The translations under genes and the position numbers were made by a program. Positions 52,701 to 64,000 of a stretch of 64,000 nucleotides of DNA are shown piece after piece (within the stretch, counting starts at the first letter, position 1; every line of letters starts with the position of its first letter). The notes below the pieces were generated by a model, which was given only the letters and a program-made list of their open reading frames with translations, did no database searches and was not told the origin of the DNA. The stretch is from Ascaris suum (taxonomy: Eukaryota; Nematoda; Chromadorea; Rhabditida; Ascarididae), in NCBI GenBank assembly GCA_013433145.1, contig CM024188.1:6919001-6983000 (forward strand), written 5' to 3'.

Positions 52701-55700
52701 TGACACAATTGCGTTGTGGGAGCGACATTTCCATATCCTATGTTCAAAACTTCGTTTACATCGAACGTCATTTATTCAACTTTAAAATAATTCAGCTTCT
52801 ATATTGAATCCAATCTGTGTGTCAAACGACCAGAAAATTATCACGAAAATAACACCATTGAAGATGCCAGGGTAATTAATAAATCGCTAAGTGGAAATAA
52901 GTGGATCATTTCGTGCAACTTGCACTCGCCGAATTGAGTTTCCCCATGTAAGACCACTGTTTCCACTGGATTTGAGGTTTAGCGATGGCATCAATGTATA
53001 TTGCAGGAGGCTCCCATCCTCAGCCTGTCGCGAATCATCGCGAAACAGTGATGACTCAGAGCGACGCTGAGAATGAGCAAAAGCGCCACTAGAAACGCGT
53101 ACCGCCAGAAGCTCCATTCCCGACATCCCCGCCGACCTCAATGATTCACAGCGACCCTGAGAATGAATAAAGGCGCCATTCTCACACCTCCAAAAATGAT
53201 GCACTATCTCACTCTCAAGAAAAAAGTGCGCCGTTCAAATGAACGGCACAGAATAGCCGACAATGGCGGAGCACTCGAGGGTATAAAAGCTGGTAGTGGA
53301 GAAGAAAAGGGCTTTTTCTCCTTCTTCTGTTCCTTCCTTCTGTTCCTTCGGCTTCTGCTTCTGCTTCTTCGCCTGCTCTCGCGAGGCCTCGAGGGCCTCA
53401 TCTTCGCTACCCTCCGGCCTCGTATTCGCTTCGCCGTGTTCGACTCACTTCGCTTGGACAGCGACTATCAAACTCGACAGTATTATTGACGGTCAAAGCT
53501 GCGCAAAATATTCGTTCTGCTGTGTTTAGCCTCACCTCGCTTCGAAGTTAGTTCTGATTTTCGTTTTGAAGTTCAATTTCGCTTCGCTAATATTTCGTTT
53601 GCGACACAGCCCTACTGACTTCGAAAGACCTTTATTGCTGTTCTGATGCAACGTGTCTGACAACCACACTCATTTAAGTTTAAGGTGGTGAACAGAACGA
53701 TCCTAAATTTTCGAATTTTTCCAACCGACCCAAAGAGACTCGACGATCGTTTCAGAAGTTCATAAATAACGGTGAGATATTGAAAAAAAGATTCGATTGT
53801 TTCATTCAGTATTACATTAAGTTCAAATATTGAGGTCAAGCATGACTGAACGATCAAAAAAAAGTATTGCCTCCAAATGAGCCGCTTGGAGTGTTGTAAG
53901 TCTTGACGGTGAGCTCAACGTGGAAGTCGCTTGTTGCTTAATTGTTTACGTTTTAAAAAATTGTAATTGTTATTAATTGTTCACTACGCAATATTTTCTT
54001 CGTGCAGATGCAAAATATTTTGCAGCACTTCCATACATGTGTGCTCTTTTCTGGATGTTAGTTTCAGGTTATGTTTTTGTATGTGCCTTCGATGTGTATT
54101 TCTGAAGAAATTTAGCTCTGAAATGTAATGAATATTTTCTACACTATAGAATGATCCTTCAAAATGAGTTAACGACGCTCAAGTGCCGCACAGAATTTAC
54201 AACATCTGCCTAAGTTCACGAACCTTTTATACCGAAATAGGAAGGAATATAAGGAAAATGTGCCATCCACAGAAGGCGAAAGCACATTGCACAGACTGAA
54301 TGTTCAGCTTCATATATTCGAAGCAAAGACAAAGGGGAATTTTTCATTACACTACTGTAAGCACTCTTGCTAAGTCTCACTTAGTCAAATGACCCAAAAT
54401 GAAGTCATGGAGTTTGCAATTTTTCCAGCATAAACCGAGTAATCTCAGGTGGAATTGCTAGAAAATTTCACCAAGTTTCTCTAGATATGAGACTCCACTG
54501 AGAAAGAAGCTTTATTCAGTTTTATATTGTCTATTGTTCGCAATTTATTTATCGTTGACGATTTTGAAATGAGAATAAAATAAACGACTAAGAATACCAA
54601 TTGTTGTGAGGATTGTGAATGAGAAGAGAACGCTCGACGGATAGGTCCATCGTTTTGGGACATGCAATGTGGGATCATCGAAAATGAGGTAGTTGTCGAG
54701 ACTGACCCGTAGCTCGGAAATATTGCGCATATACAGGCGAAGAATATGTTCAATCTCATGCTCCTAAATTCCATCATTCTCTGGCTCTTCAACGAATTCT
54801 TTTTGCCGACGCTCCAATAGGTAACAAATTATTGAATGCTTTTTGGAAAACAAATTTCGAGTGGTCGATGAACTTGCAGATAATGGATTTTCAAACTACA
54901 TCGAACGGGACGATTTGGGAACATGCAGGCAAGGCGGCTGCAGATAGGGAGGTTAAACGGAAGGAAGGAGGAAAATGTTCTGGGATTTTTTAAAATTGCA
55001 AGTAGTATTTCACCCTATATTCTTACTCCAATTTCTTTAAATTTAAAAGGGCTGGGAATGAAGGATGGGAATCCACGCTATAATTATGCAATGAGCATGC
55101 GACTTCGACAGGAATCGACGATTTTTCAGTTTCCATTCTAACTTAGTGCATATAGGTGTTATTGTCCATAAATTCATCTCCAGTTTAAATAGAGTTACAA
55201 ACGGCAATTGACTTCCTTTTTGGGATGGATGGATGGACGGTAGGGCGAAGGCGCCTCATTATTGCTAGCTGCATTCGTCAGTGGTCACAGCTAGAGAAAC
55301 TGGACCCTGTGGATACCCGAACACATTTATGACTGAGAGATATGTAATTAAATACGCGACGGCCATCATGGTTTTGAAATCGATATTTTTTCAATAAAAA
55401 CCTATGGGAAGGTTTGACACACTATTCATCGCTGTTTCAAATCACCTAGAACTTTAAATGTTTCGAGTGCAGCCTGCAGAGATAAAAAATAAATATCCAA
55501 GGGAAGGGGCTAGGAGATAAAGGGGAAGAAGGGTGCCAAGAAGGGTGCCAGAAGGGGGCTAGGAGATCTTGGTGATCGCCTTCGGTGTGGAATGGGAGAA
55601 GTTGACGATATGCTTAATAACATTCTTTATTGGACGCAATAAAATAAAGCTTGTTGGGTTTTGGAATAAACGAATCTTTAGATATATTTCTCAGACATCG

Positions 55701-56806
55701 GTGCTGCATTTCTTCCCTTTAACTATTACCGTAAGTAATCGTATTGCTTTAATCAGGTTGTTGAGGAGCCATTTAATATAACGATGGCCGAAGTAATGAA
55801 ACAAAAATAACTCCGTAGTAATTACCAACTGTGCTAATCCTCTTGGTGGTTTCTGCAACCGTAAATCGAGTGTTTCTTTCAGCAAAAATCTATATCTGTT
55901 GATTTGTGCCTGAGCAAAAACTTAATCGGGTAGAGCACCAAAAAAACTCAAACATCTATATTTTTCGACCTCTAATCAGTATTGATTTTTTTTGAAAAAG
56001 CGCAATCGTTTGTTGTGATTGTATGCATCGCAGACCGTAAATCTGTAGTAGGCAACTTAGAAGGCAGGTGCACTTTTTTGCTCGGTGTAAACGCTCACTT
56101 CTGATTTGTCTAACGGTTACATCTCGTTTTACAGGGATATCCACATATCCACAATACCAACAATAACATTGATTCATTGTTGGCAAATAACATACTGTGG
56201 TTAATACGGTACGATAGTTCACGAATCTGTTCCTTTTTTTTCAAGAACATAAGGCTTTTCAGTGTGGGAGTATTAATAGATAAACGTCAGTGGATAGTCT
56301 TGCACAAGTGCAAAAGATCCCATCAATAAGCTTATCTCAGAGAACGCTTAATTAATTGTTGAAACTTTGACGCCTGAATCCTGTTAGTATTCCATTCTAT
56401 AGTTTAACATAAAGCGTGCTTATAAAGGAAGTAGTTTAAAAATTTCATTTCAGTTCTACTGAAATAGAGAACTCAGCAACAATCTGCTTCGTTTCGGGAC
56501 TAATAGAAATTAAGAGAAATTGGAAAAATGGCATTTACTAAACACACTTACGGAATTGGAAGCAGCAGCTGCTGTTACGAAGTCAGCTTTTATTTTTGCT
56601 ATTTGCTTGCGGTCCTCTTTGTGTCTTCGATTTTCGTATTCTCCTTCAAAGTAGTGAAAAACATACGCTCCGCTCAGTATGTAGAAGATGACGAAGCAAT
56701 ATAAGGCAAAGTGGCACAAAGCGATACGTAAAATGTGCTTTAGTCGCATCCTCAACGTGATGTTAGTGTCGGGGTAATGGCCCTCGCTTGAAGGCACTTC
56801 GTCGAG
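43762..56806 (-). CDS. Two-pore-domain potassium channel (K2P, TWK type), 7 exons
   Basis: Background K+ channel of the plasma membrane. Exons in transcript order: 56552-56806, 54598-54763, 52535-52737, 50680-50789, 48041-48079, 44937-45072, 43762-44013; all phases agree, giving 386 residues. TM1 (ALCHFALYCFVIFYILSGAY) is followed by the first pore (SFTILTTIGYGNVAP), TM2 (MVYGAIGIPLFLITIADVGR), TM3 (VLLVAVLFVAFIAAG), the second pore (SLTTIGLGDIVP), TM4 (LIYITIGLWLTTALVEQLA) and a cytoplasmic tail (VWLGGRRLSMGSLIQ) typical of nematode TWK channels. An intron splits the first Gly codon of GYG in pore 1, an intron position shared by many K2P genes. Pore 2 sits mostly in a 39-base exon. The first in-frame ATG is near 56748, just before TM1. 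The frame continues upstream to an AG at 56807-56808, so an upstream 5' exon is likely. Introns of up to 3 kb hold SINE-, LTR- and repeat-like material. Confidence 0.95.
45853..45897 (-). repeat. tRNA-derived SINE-like unit (pol III A and B boxes)
   Basis: On the minus strand TAGCGGATTGG (45897-45887) matches the pol III A box and GGTTCGAGCCC (45863-45853) matches the B box. They are 23 bases apart, a little closer than in a true tRNA. The tRNA arms do not pair well, so this is not a functional tRNA. The unit runs on into an A-rich stretch near 45826. It lies in a K2P channel intron. Confidence 0.55.
46009..46290 (+). mobile_element. Dispersed repeat, copy 2 (plus strand)
   Basis: This block aligns over about 280 bases with the reverse complement of 18720-19075, with many substitutions and small gaps. 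The shared backbone includes GCTGATGTG, CATTTATTC, GAGATCGGTGGCAGCATG, TTCGCCGGGCGTGACTAC and CTATAAGTGCGATAAAGTGT. One frame reads AVGAREEIGGSMKFAGRDYE, paralleling the peptide of copy 1. Preservation of the amino-acid pattern suggests a once-coding element. Confidence 0.6.
53051..53180. repeat. Two 40-bp direct repeats, 90 bp apart
   Basis: The segments 53051-53090 and 53141-53180 match at most positions (ATGA-TCA-AGCGAC-CTGAGAATGA-AAA-GCGCCA-T). They lie just upstream of a TATA box and may belong to the same LTR-like module. Confidence 0.65.
53051..53600 (+). mobile_element. LTR-like module with TATA box
   Basis: A GC-rich island inside the K2P intron 52738-54597 contains direct repeats, a TATAAAA box (53282-53288) in the context GAGGG-TATAAAA-GCTGG, then a pyrimidine-rich stretch (CTTCTGTTCCTTC repeats) and CTCGCGAGGCCTCGAGG. 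A strong TATA box in an intron, unrelated to any gene start, fits a solo LTR or another promoter-bearing retroelement remnant. Borders and target-site duplication could not be fixed. Confidence 0.35.
55506..55567. repeat. Short nested G-rich tandem repeats
   Basis: GGGGCTAGGAGAT occurs at both ends of this segment, with GAAGGGTGCCA-type units between them. It lies in the K2P intron between 54764 and 56551. Confidence 0.6.
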
Positions 56807-56960
56807 CTACGATCAGCACCACCCTGCTCTGAAAAAACGAAATGCAATTTTTGCGATGATGACGGCATTGCGCAGTAAATCGAGATGGAACTGAAGATTA
56901 TACACATGCAAATGAATGAATGAATAAATATATAAATGAATATAAAAACAAAAATAAAGA

Positions 56961-56961
<1 letters not shown>

Positions 56962-57012
<51 letters not shown>
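56962..57012. repeat. (TA)n microsatellite, about 25 units
   Basis: Uninterrupted TA dinucleotides, followed by shorter TA-rich stretches to about 57040, immediately upstream of the first recognised K2P exon. Confidence 0.97.
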
Positions 57013-57016
<4 letters not shown>

Positions 57017-60000
57017 ATATATAAAGTACATATATATATGCGCACATACACATATGCACACCCACAAACGTATCGCATTCAAAGTGCATTAAAGATGCAG
57101 TAAGGTGATAGCTAGGCTGTGGAATTTTTCTTCATCCCAAGCCACATATTGAGATCGATATGGACGTTGCCCTCAAATTTGTGATTTCCGAGAAGCTCAG
57201 CGATGAAGTTGCGAGCTGCTTTCATCGTAAAACTGGTTGTCTTGAGCAGGGATGCAAATCCAAGAACTGCGATGTATTTTCATTTGTCTAAGGGCTAGAT
57301 GAACGCCATTTTGCATTGCGGTGGTCGATGCTGTTTAAGGTAGCGCTTTTGAAAACACACTTGAAACCTTCACATTGCAAGTGAGCTGCATGTGATGCGA
57401 ATGAAATCCGAGCGTCATGTGTCCTAAGGAAAGGTGCATCGAGTTGGAAATCATTGCTGCCAACACGATGTCGTCATTATCTACAAAACGACTAACATGA
57501 TCTCAAGATTGTGGATACCTAACGCTAAAAAGAATCAGACGATTTTGCGTAGGCGTGCAACAACGAAGTGTTGCGTCATCTTGAGGTGAACATTGCAACG
57601 TCCAAAATTTCCGCCAGTCAAAGCACTCTAGCGCGTTTTCCCGAATACTTGCTACTTTTTCAAAAAAGGGATACAGTTGTTTGTTTCTACGCTGGGAATT
57701 TGTGGGCTGTTATAAGCCGTCTTGAAGCGCCCGTTGAACTTCAGTGTTTCTTCGAGAATTACACTCATGAAAAATTCATAATAAGTCAACAGAAATCGTA
57801 TTTTTATACGCCAACTTCCGCCAGTCAAAGCAAAGACTTTATGCTTTGGTTAACGTGACGGTCGCATTTATTCCCGTGCTGTTTTTTCAGTATTTCCTTT
57901 AGTTCCCAATTTTTCGGCGAAACAGAAGTATAGTATGCATTTTTTGTACCTTCAAATTGTTTAGGTGCATTTAAAACAAAAACAGCTTTAAAAAATACTG
58001 TGGTCTGAGAAATTGAAACTAACGGAATGCCCTCAGCTCTGTTATGAGGTCCTTATACAGTTCTTCATAAGATAGTCATGAAGTGCAGAAACTGTTTAGT
58101 GCAAAATGAAGAGGGAAGCTGTGGTCGCTTGACACGTCAACCGATGGCTATCTTCGATAGCGTTTGCTGTGACAGGCGAGTATCCTTCACTTTTCAACGT
58201 CGTAAAAATCAAACATATAAGCATGTCGCATCAGTCTATTGCTTTTATGGAACGTTAACATTAGCCTCCCTTCCTTTCCGCTCGCATTCCTTAATGAGGC
58301 GACACTGTCCTTCTACATCAGATCTTTTATCTTTTTGTCAGCGAAACGGCTTCAGCAAAACCGAAATCGCGTTCCACCGCTATCTCCTCAAGTACGCCAC
58401 TACAATGAGTGACTGGAAGCATAGGTGAATTTGATCAGAGATGTGTCATTCCAAATAACTCCTCACTGAACACTACTTTGATCGCTCGCAGAACTGAGGC
58501 AAGTCCGTCACATCTCACTTCTTGTCGTGCTCAAAAATGGGCGCAAAATTTGCATGCGAAGTCTCACCTTTCATCCTACCTTCAGGTGAGAAGCTGCAGA
58601 GGAGAGGAAGTGGACAGCTACTACTCTGCTGCTAACAGAGTGTGATTTATAAGAGCAGGTTCTTCTTTCCATTTGCTATTCTTTCCATCAACATTTGCTC
58701 CACCCTCAGTCGCCTCCTCCCCCTCCCCCCTCTAAACCCGCTCTACTGTCACCCTTGCTTAATGTCAGCTCTACTGTTGCAATACTTGCCTGTTAAATTT
58801 CTATTTTGCGTTTCACGTTGCTTATTTCGAAAGGCAACGATATACGCTTCTCATAGAAACGCACAATAGCAAATGGACTTGAAGCCGTGCACTCTAGACT
58901 TGAAGCCGCACAAAATTTAAGATAAAGAAGATCTTGGAGAGGGTTTCAATTTATTTATACAGCAACGGCCGTCTATATCCATCAAGTTTCACAGTGGCAA
59001 TGAGCATTTCTTGGTAAAACTGAGCTTAAATGGCCTTTCGAAATGTGCGCATAAATGCAGCAATGCTCGAGTAAAGATGACTTCGAAGTGAAACAAGATA
59101 CTCAAAAGTGCGATCTTAGGAAATTGGATCCGGCAGAGAGAGACTCAAACATTTCAGATAAATCGCATTTTTAACAATCAATAATACACAAAGCTACCAG
59201 GCAATTCAGTGGAATGTTTTAGCTAGATAAAAACTCTCTGCTGCAAGCGTTTTGAGACAAAACACTAGAGACGGCATTGTATTAAACCTCAATTTCACAG
59301 GATATGGCATGCCCAAACAACCAGAATTTGAGAATTTGCTATCGATGCCTCAACTTGAGCATTGCTGCATACCCTTTGCATTTTACGTCGATCATAGGCT
59401 CTCTCTTAATCGAAGCAATAATCCTTCCTCAGTGAAAAGTTTTACACAAAAGGAACTAAACGCCGGAAGTTACCATTGGTGCGGAGGCTCGTGTCGTAAA
59501 GAGAATCATTACATAACTTCAAATGGAAAATGAATTCGTTGCAAACGTGCTAGTTCGTTAATGCAGCTGAAATTCCGCAACATTAAAGCAGTCTTCATGA
59601 GAGCATTTAATCATGAACCGAATAGCCCAAATGCGTGAACTTAGGCAGGCCTATTGGATTTCATACAGAACTGCACGATTTCGCTTAATAGTTTTGAGAG
59701 CAGTACTAACCATGCTGTGCGTCATTATGTGCTCTTCAGATAGAATCTAACAACACACCATTGCAACTATTAATTTTGGCGTTTTTATACCCCAATAAAA
59801 GCCCACTATGGCAGCGTTATGTTTGTGAATATGTATGTGATGTGTCTATATATCTGCATGTCAGGTGGTTTAAACTCGGAAGCTAAGAAATCTCGAGGTA
59901 AGAAATTCGGTAGGTATAGTGGACGTTATAGGGCAACATCCTCTACTATATTTCGCAACATCGGTCAGGTCATTAGGAGAACTAGTTGTTTACAGAAGGT

Positions 60001-60430
60001 TTGTATTTTCTGATCGTATCACTTGAAATATGGGACAGTAATTCCGCACGTTTTGTTTTTAAATTAAGCCATTATTCTGCGTTTTTTTGCTGGCATGTTG
60101 TAAAATTTGATGGGAGGGACGAGTACCATGAAAAACCGCATATTGCGCCAACTTTACTGGAACACGTTTGCGTCCTCAATGGAAACCCGTATCTGAGTAT
60201 GATTTATTATTTAGGCTATCCTGCTAGTGGCCTAGGTGGCATTTTTGGTCGTTAGTGCTTTTGGAACATTTTTTTCTACTGCAGCTTTGTTTCTCATTTC
60301 GTTGAAATTTTACTGAAATATGAATAGCGGATAAAGATCTAAATCAGAACGTTGAAATACTTATCATGGAAGCAAGACGTTTGCGATAAGCAGGAGAAAA
60401 CTAGGGCGGCCGATAGGTTTGACAGTGGTG

Positions 60431-60739
60431 ATGAATAAGGTACGACTTTTAAAGGCTGCTGTTGAAAATGTTCTCATTAGTGAACAATGAGCTTACTTTT
60501 GCAAGTAAATCGATTTTCAGCAATTTATCAGTGAGGAAAACAACTCGTATCATATCGCGATGATCCTACAGCGTTTGCAGGAGGCAACAGTTGACTGCCT
60601 CTCAGCCGTCGATATGCCAGCTGCCACCTACTATCAAAGCCACCCTATGAGATCTCTAATTAATACAGGAAGTAATGAATCGAAATTATTCACAGCTTTT
60701 ATGAAGCGGATGATGGGCAAAGTTCAGATGCCCCTTTAG
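60431..60739 (+). CDS. Candidate small two-exon gene, unknown product
   Basis: ATG-AAT-AAG at 60431-60439 is followed by a GTACGA donor. An 81-base intron ends in GATTTTCAG at 60520, and exon 2 (60521-60739) is open to a TAG. The product would be 75 residues, MNKQFISEENNSYHIAMI at the start, then LQRLQEATVDCLSAVDMPAA, ending in FMKRMMGKVQMPL. It is amphipathic, with no signal peptide and no recognised domain. The frame also extends upstream of the ATG to an AG at 60408, so exon 1 may be internal. A GTTCAG donor inside the last exon (after 60721) is a possible alternative. Coding composition and splice signals are the only support. Confidence 0.3.
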
Positions 60740-61115
60740 CAAATATATTCACAGGATGCACAGCGGGATTAGTGCTATTTCGCAGTCAAGGATTAGACAT
60801 CATGCTGTGTGCCTCTGTATCGTATCTTATAACTCATCAAGTGATAAGCTGACAGGACTGAATGTGTAAACGAAGAGGTGTTTCGTTGTCAGAGATTGCA
60901 TATACCGAGTTTCACATTTCCAGGCTGCAATACCAACCCGTCAAGTGGCAATCTGGTAACGCTAACAAGACTAAATTTGTATATGCAGAGCCCTGTTTTG
61001 AAGGCATGGAATATATCTTGCAAGTTTCGCGTCTTAACGACCCAAATTTTGATTTACCAGCTAACGGATTGAGAATCGCCAGTTAGGACGACTTTCCATA
61101 ATTTAGAATATTATT

Positions 61116-61361
61116 TTAAGGATTATGTACATGAATCTTTAAACCCACATTCTTGCTTGCCACTCGTCGGTTTATTTCCGTGAGCTTCCTTGCTAATATT
61201 ACCGTTTGATGGCGCAGTTGCTTTAAAAGGACAAAATCAACCGATAATTTCCAGACGACACTAAGCCGCGGATTACTAGAAGTCGACTTACCGTGGCCAG
61301 TCGATTTCAAAGGAAAATATGATGTTGTTTCGAATAGCATCAAATTGTGCTTAAATGCCAT
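61116..61361 (-). CDS. Candidate coding segment or element ORF, unknown
   Basis: An 81-codon minus frame from ATG at 61361 reads MAFKHNLMLFETTSYFPLK, then STGHGKSTSSNPRLSVVWKL, SVDFVLLKQLRHQTVILARK and ends in GLKIHVHNP. Composition is protein-like, but no splice partners or family are seen. The motif GKSTSSNxR also occurs in an unrelated-looking minus frame at 46287-46487. A fragment of a repeated element is as likely as a gene. Confidence 0.22.
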   Translation of the reverse strand: MAFKHNLMLFETTSYFPLKSTGHGKSTSSNPRLSVVWKLSVDFVLLKQLRHQTVILARKLTEINRRVASKNVGLKIHVHNP

Positions 61362-62792
61362 GAAATATCTATCCCTAGCTTACCCACACAAACAAATTTA
61401 ATGTTTCACAGCTTTCCACTCAGGAAGTATAAATCTCTAAGAGACGTCTAGCTACGCGCTTCCAAGAAGAAGCTTACTCGGTTCTAATACTCAAGGAATG
61501 AGTTATAACGAAAACTCGGCGTTTCCATAATTTTTGAATAAAACGTCATCGGCTGGATGCCAATTTTTGAAAAGGCTTTGAGGATTCATCGAGAAATACG
61601 GCAATTTAGCATTTGATTTTCAAGAGCGCATATCCGCATAGATTTAAGTCAGCAAAATGCCGGAGGAAAGGAAGTCGACCTGAATTAAATTCTAAAAAAG
61701 TGAAGACCATTTTAAGGTAGTTTTAGTTCTTAAAAAAGGAAAAATGGAGTTTGCCAGTTCTGAACCAATTTTCACGGCTTGTAACCCACTTAACTCACGT
61801 TGTTCAGTCTCAAAAATGTTTGTTCCATTACCCAGATGTTCATCAGAAATTCAGACTAATGCCCAAAAATTCCAGTACTCAAAGAGGGTCTAGCACGCAC
61901 CTGCAACTTTCATAGGTCCTAATTCAGCTTCGTTTAAAGGGTTGACTAATTCAAGTTGAAATCCACAGTTAATTGCAGAGAATTTTTTATTCTATGTCAC
62001 CAGGAATCAGTCGCAGTTGGGCCGTAGCATGCATCCACTTCCAGGAATATCGCTATAGCCGCATTCGTCAATATTTTGCCGCGTTCTTTGCTTCAGACTC
62101 ATACATCTGCTTCTGGTTTTTGCAAATTTTGTTGCCATAATATGCAAAATTATCAACACGCAAAATTTATTCAGAATTTCATTTCATAATTTGACATAAA
62201 TGAACGTCTATATCCGCCGTTGTTCTTCTAACATGAATCGCTTGAGATCTTTACAGTGATCGTTTCTGACCCCTGATGATTAAAATTTCGCCGTAATTAG
62301 GCAAATCTTGGGCGCATTTCTGTTCATTTATGGTCATAAAGAGATATCAAAGACAATTCGTTACTACATGATAAACTCGATCGAATAACCTTGATCGCGC
62401 ATACAAATTTATGTACCTTATAGAGGGACGGCCTTGAATGCTTATACATCATGAGTCGGCATTGAAGTAAACTCTTCGCCTTTTCCTCAGTGGTTTGTAG
62501 CGAAGGAAGGAATTCCCCCATGTTCCCCTCTCTGTTAACGTCGCCATCGCAGGTAACTCATGTGTACAAAGTCGTCAGGCAGTGCAGTAGTTGAGACATG
62601 CAAATAAGGAACGCTGTAGTTCAACTTGATCCCAAGGTCACGGTAAATAGATTTGAAGACAAAGAAACGACCAGAAACGAAAAGAAAATTACTTTAGTGA
62701 GACTTGGCAATAGCTGCATCAGTCCATGAATACTTGCAGTTCAAAAGCTACGGATTTTCGTTCTTTCATCTTCTCTTAGCGTTTTTCTTTAA

Positions 62793-62885
62793 ATTCTTTA
62801 AAGAACATTAAAAGAGAAAGCACTCATTTTCTTAGATTCTTTAAAGAGAACAACTGACATTAAAAAAGAGAAAAACCACTCATTT
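62793..62885. repeat. Imperfect tandem duplication, units of 37 and 50 bp
   Basis: ATTCTTTAAAGA...ACATTAAAA-GAGAAA...CACTCATTT occurs at 62793-62829 and again, with internal insertions, at 62836-62885. AT-rich and without coding potential. Confidence 0.6.
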
Positions 62886-63424
62886 GGGAACCGACTCCAC
62901 TGAAAAACCTATAGGACAGAGTCGAACAGAAACAAGATTTTGCTGATGCAATATAACCGGATATCCTCATAACACACAATCGTCTACTAGGGAATCGGGC
63001 TTGAAGTCCCGTAATATTGTAAGCCAAAAGAACATCAATGTGATACTATCAATAAGAATGTGATGCAACACAATATTGGTTAGCACGAAGGAAGCGAACT
63101 GAAAGTGCTTAAATGATGGAATGAGTGAATAGAAAATGCATTAAACAAGTGCGCCACGCAAAACTATTGGCAAAATCTTCCATAGAGGTTAAGCAGCACA
63201 GAGTAATTCAAGTGAACGTGTAGTTTTTCCGGTCGAAATGCAAACACCTGATGCAGTGAAGTTACCATAGCTATTCGAAAACATTTACGCTGAAAAACTT
63301 GCTTAGCGCTAGCAGAAAAAAACGTTTCGTTTATTACTCAATAAACATTCGTGAAGTTCGGTGAATTGCCTTTAGCACTTAGAATATATGAGTCATGAAA
63401 AGAGACAATAGACAAGAAAAGAAA

Positions 63425-63436
63425 TTTATTTTTATT
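63425..63436 (-). terminator. Tandem poly(A) signals of the right-edge gene
   Basis: On the minus strand two adjacent AATAAA hexamers (63436-63431 and 63430-63425) follow within 20 bases of the proposed stop at 63441-63443. Confidence 0.5.
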
Positions 63437-63440
63437 GCAA

Positions 63441-64000
63441 TTATTGAGTTAGAAATATACGATTTTCAAGAAATATATTGCAATTAAATGGATACTAAAT
63501 CGCGGCTAACGGATAATAGACATACCTTTGATGCGAGTGAAGGTATGGCATAAAGTTGTTTCTTTATCACCCGATTTTATAGTGCGGGTCGAAAAAAAAA
63601 AAAACATAAATGCAGTAATAAGGCGATGAACAGACATCACTAGACTCAATTCTTCGACATGAACTTTGAGTTACGATATTTTTAAAGAAACGATAGACTG
63701 ACATATGCATAGAGTGCGAGACTACGAACAGCAGGAGACCATTCATGGGAGTCGTGCAACTGAAAATTTTGCTTGGTTCAGCAAATATTGGTTTAACGAA
63801 ATTTGTCGGGTAGCTTTTAACACTGACTCTCAGATTGCTCTTTTCTAGTTGAGCACACGCAGCAGTTCGAAGTAGGGTTAGGAAGTGTCGGTCTGGAGCG
63901 TTGGTTGCTGCCATATGCACTAGTGGCTGATCAGATACCAACACTGCACAGACAAGCAGACACACACACCGAACCGATTACACTTACGTGCCATAAAGCA
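63441..64000 (-). CDS. 3' end of a gene leaving the window; possibly ankyrin-repeat related
   Basis: Exons in transcript order: 63988-64000 (cut by the window edge), 63828-63943, 63703-63759, 63526-63561, 63441-63494. All phases agree. The first intron is a textbook 44-base GTAAGT...TGTGCAG intron, and the next acceptor is ATTTTCAG. The peptide reads CFMALLVSDQPLVHMAATNA, PDRHFLTLLRTAACAQLEKS, LHDSHEWSPAVRSLALYAY, KQLYAIPSLASK. The string QPLVHMAATNA followed by a Leu-Leu helix resembles an ankyrin repeat (TPLHxAA...LL), but one repeat is not proof. The last intron would be only 31 bases; reading through it instead gives a stop at 63484. Tandem AATAAA signals directly downstream support a 3' end here. 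Confidence 0.55.

Larger units (their letters stand above)
56807..63440. other. Mostly unassigned region upstream of the K2P gene
   Basis: This should hold the K2P promoter and any 5' exon. Two weak coding candidates are listed separately (60431-60739 and 61116-61361). Other exon-like plus-strand segments follow good acceptors at 59300 (GMPKQPEFENLLSMPQLEH), 58586 (VRSCRGEEVDSYYSAANRV, then a stop) and 59866, but I could not join them. A TTCCGCCAGTCAAAGCA direct repeat occurs near 57609 and 57817. Confidence 0.4.

Noticed and set aside
56752..57089. Tyr-Ile-rich minus-strand frames upstream of the K2P exon
   Set aside because: Translations of the second (TA)n array. They are not in the frame of the channel.

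Overview
The window looks like nuclear DNA of a nematode, most likely a clade V parasitic species (inference). It is AT-rich. Genes are broken into many short exons with GT..AG introns, and most 3' splice sites are pyrimidine-rich TTTCAG or TTTTAG. The recognisable proteins are animal families with nematode-like features. Introns carry microsatellites and poly(G) tracts. Almost no gene is a single open frame, so the models below were built by joining exons through splice signals, reading phase and protein family conservation. Long uninterrupted ORFs are mostly shadows.

Layout, left to right. (1) 904-12508 (+): the 3' two thirds of a K-Cl cotransporter (SLC12A4-7/KCC), 15 exons, with a poly(A) signal at 12646. 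Its 5' exons lie outside the window. (2) 12.65-18.0 kb: intergenic, with decayed elements and an immunoglobulin-like fragment. (3) 18080-33254 (+): peroxisomal dihydroxyacetone-phosphate acyltransferase (GNPAT; C. elegans acl-7 type), about 17 exons. The inferred last exon ends in Ser-Lys-Ile, a peroxisomal targeting tripeptide. (4) 34.9-39.6 kb: a compact block of three uncharacterised genes in alternating orientation (- at 34865-35862, + at 36234-38084, - at 38232-39555). They have introns down to about 36 nt and micro-exons of 19-31 nt. I recognise none of the three. (5) 43762-56806 (-): a two-pore-domain potassium channel (TWK/K2P type), seven exons, with long repeat-rich introns. (6) 56.8-63.4 kb: mostly unassigned, with two weak candidate coding segments. 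(7) 63441-64000 (-): the 3' end of another gene running off the right edge, with tandem poly(A) signals and a possible ankyrin-like stretch.

Mobile and repeat content: a dispersed repeat present as two diverged, oppositely oriented copies (18.72-19.21 kb and 46.01-46.29 kb); a tRNA-derived SINE-like unit (45.85-45.90 kb); an LTR-like module with a TATA box (53.05-53.6 kb); a GC-rich segment flanked by 12-bp direct repeats inside a KCC intron; two long (TA)n arrays; and six poly(G)/poly(C) tracts.

The genes show no shared pathway. KCC sets cell chloride, the K2P channel carries background potassium current, and GNPAT starts ether-lipid synthesis. They look like ordinary chromosomal neighbours.
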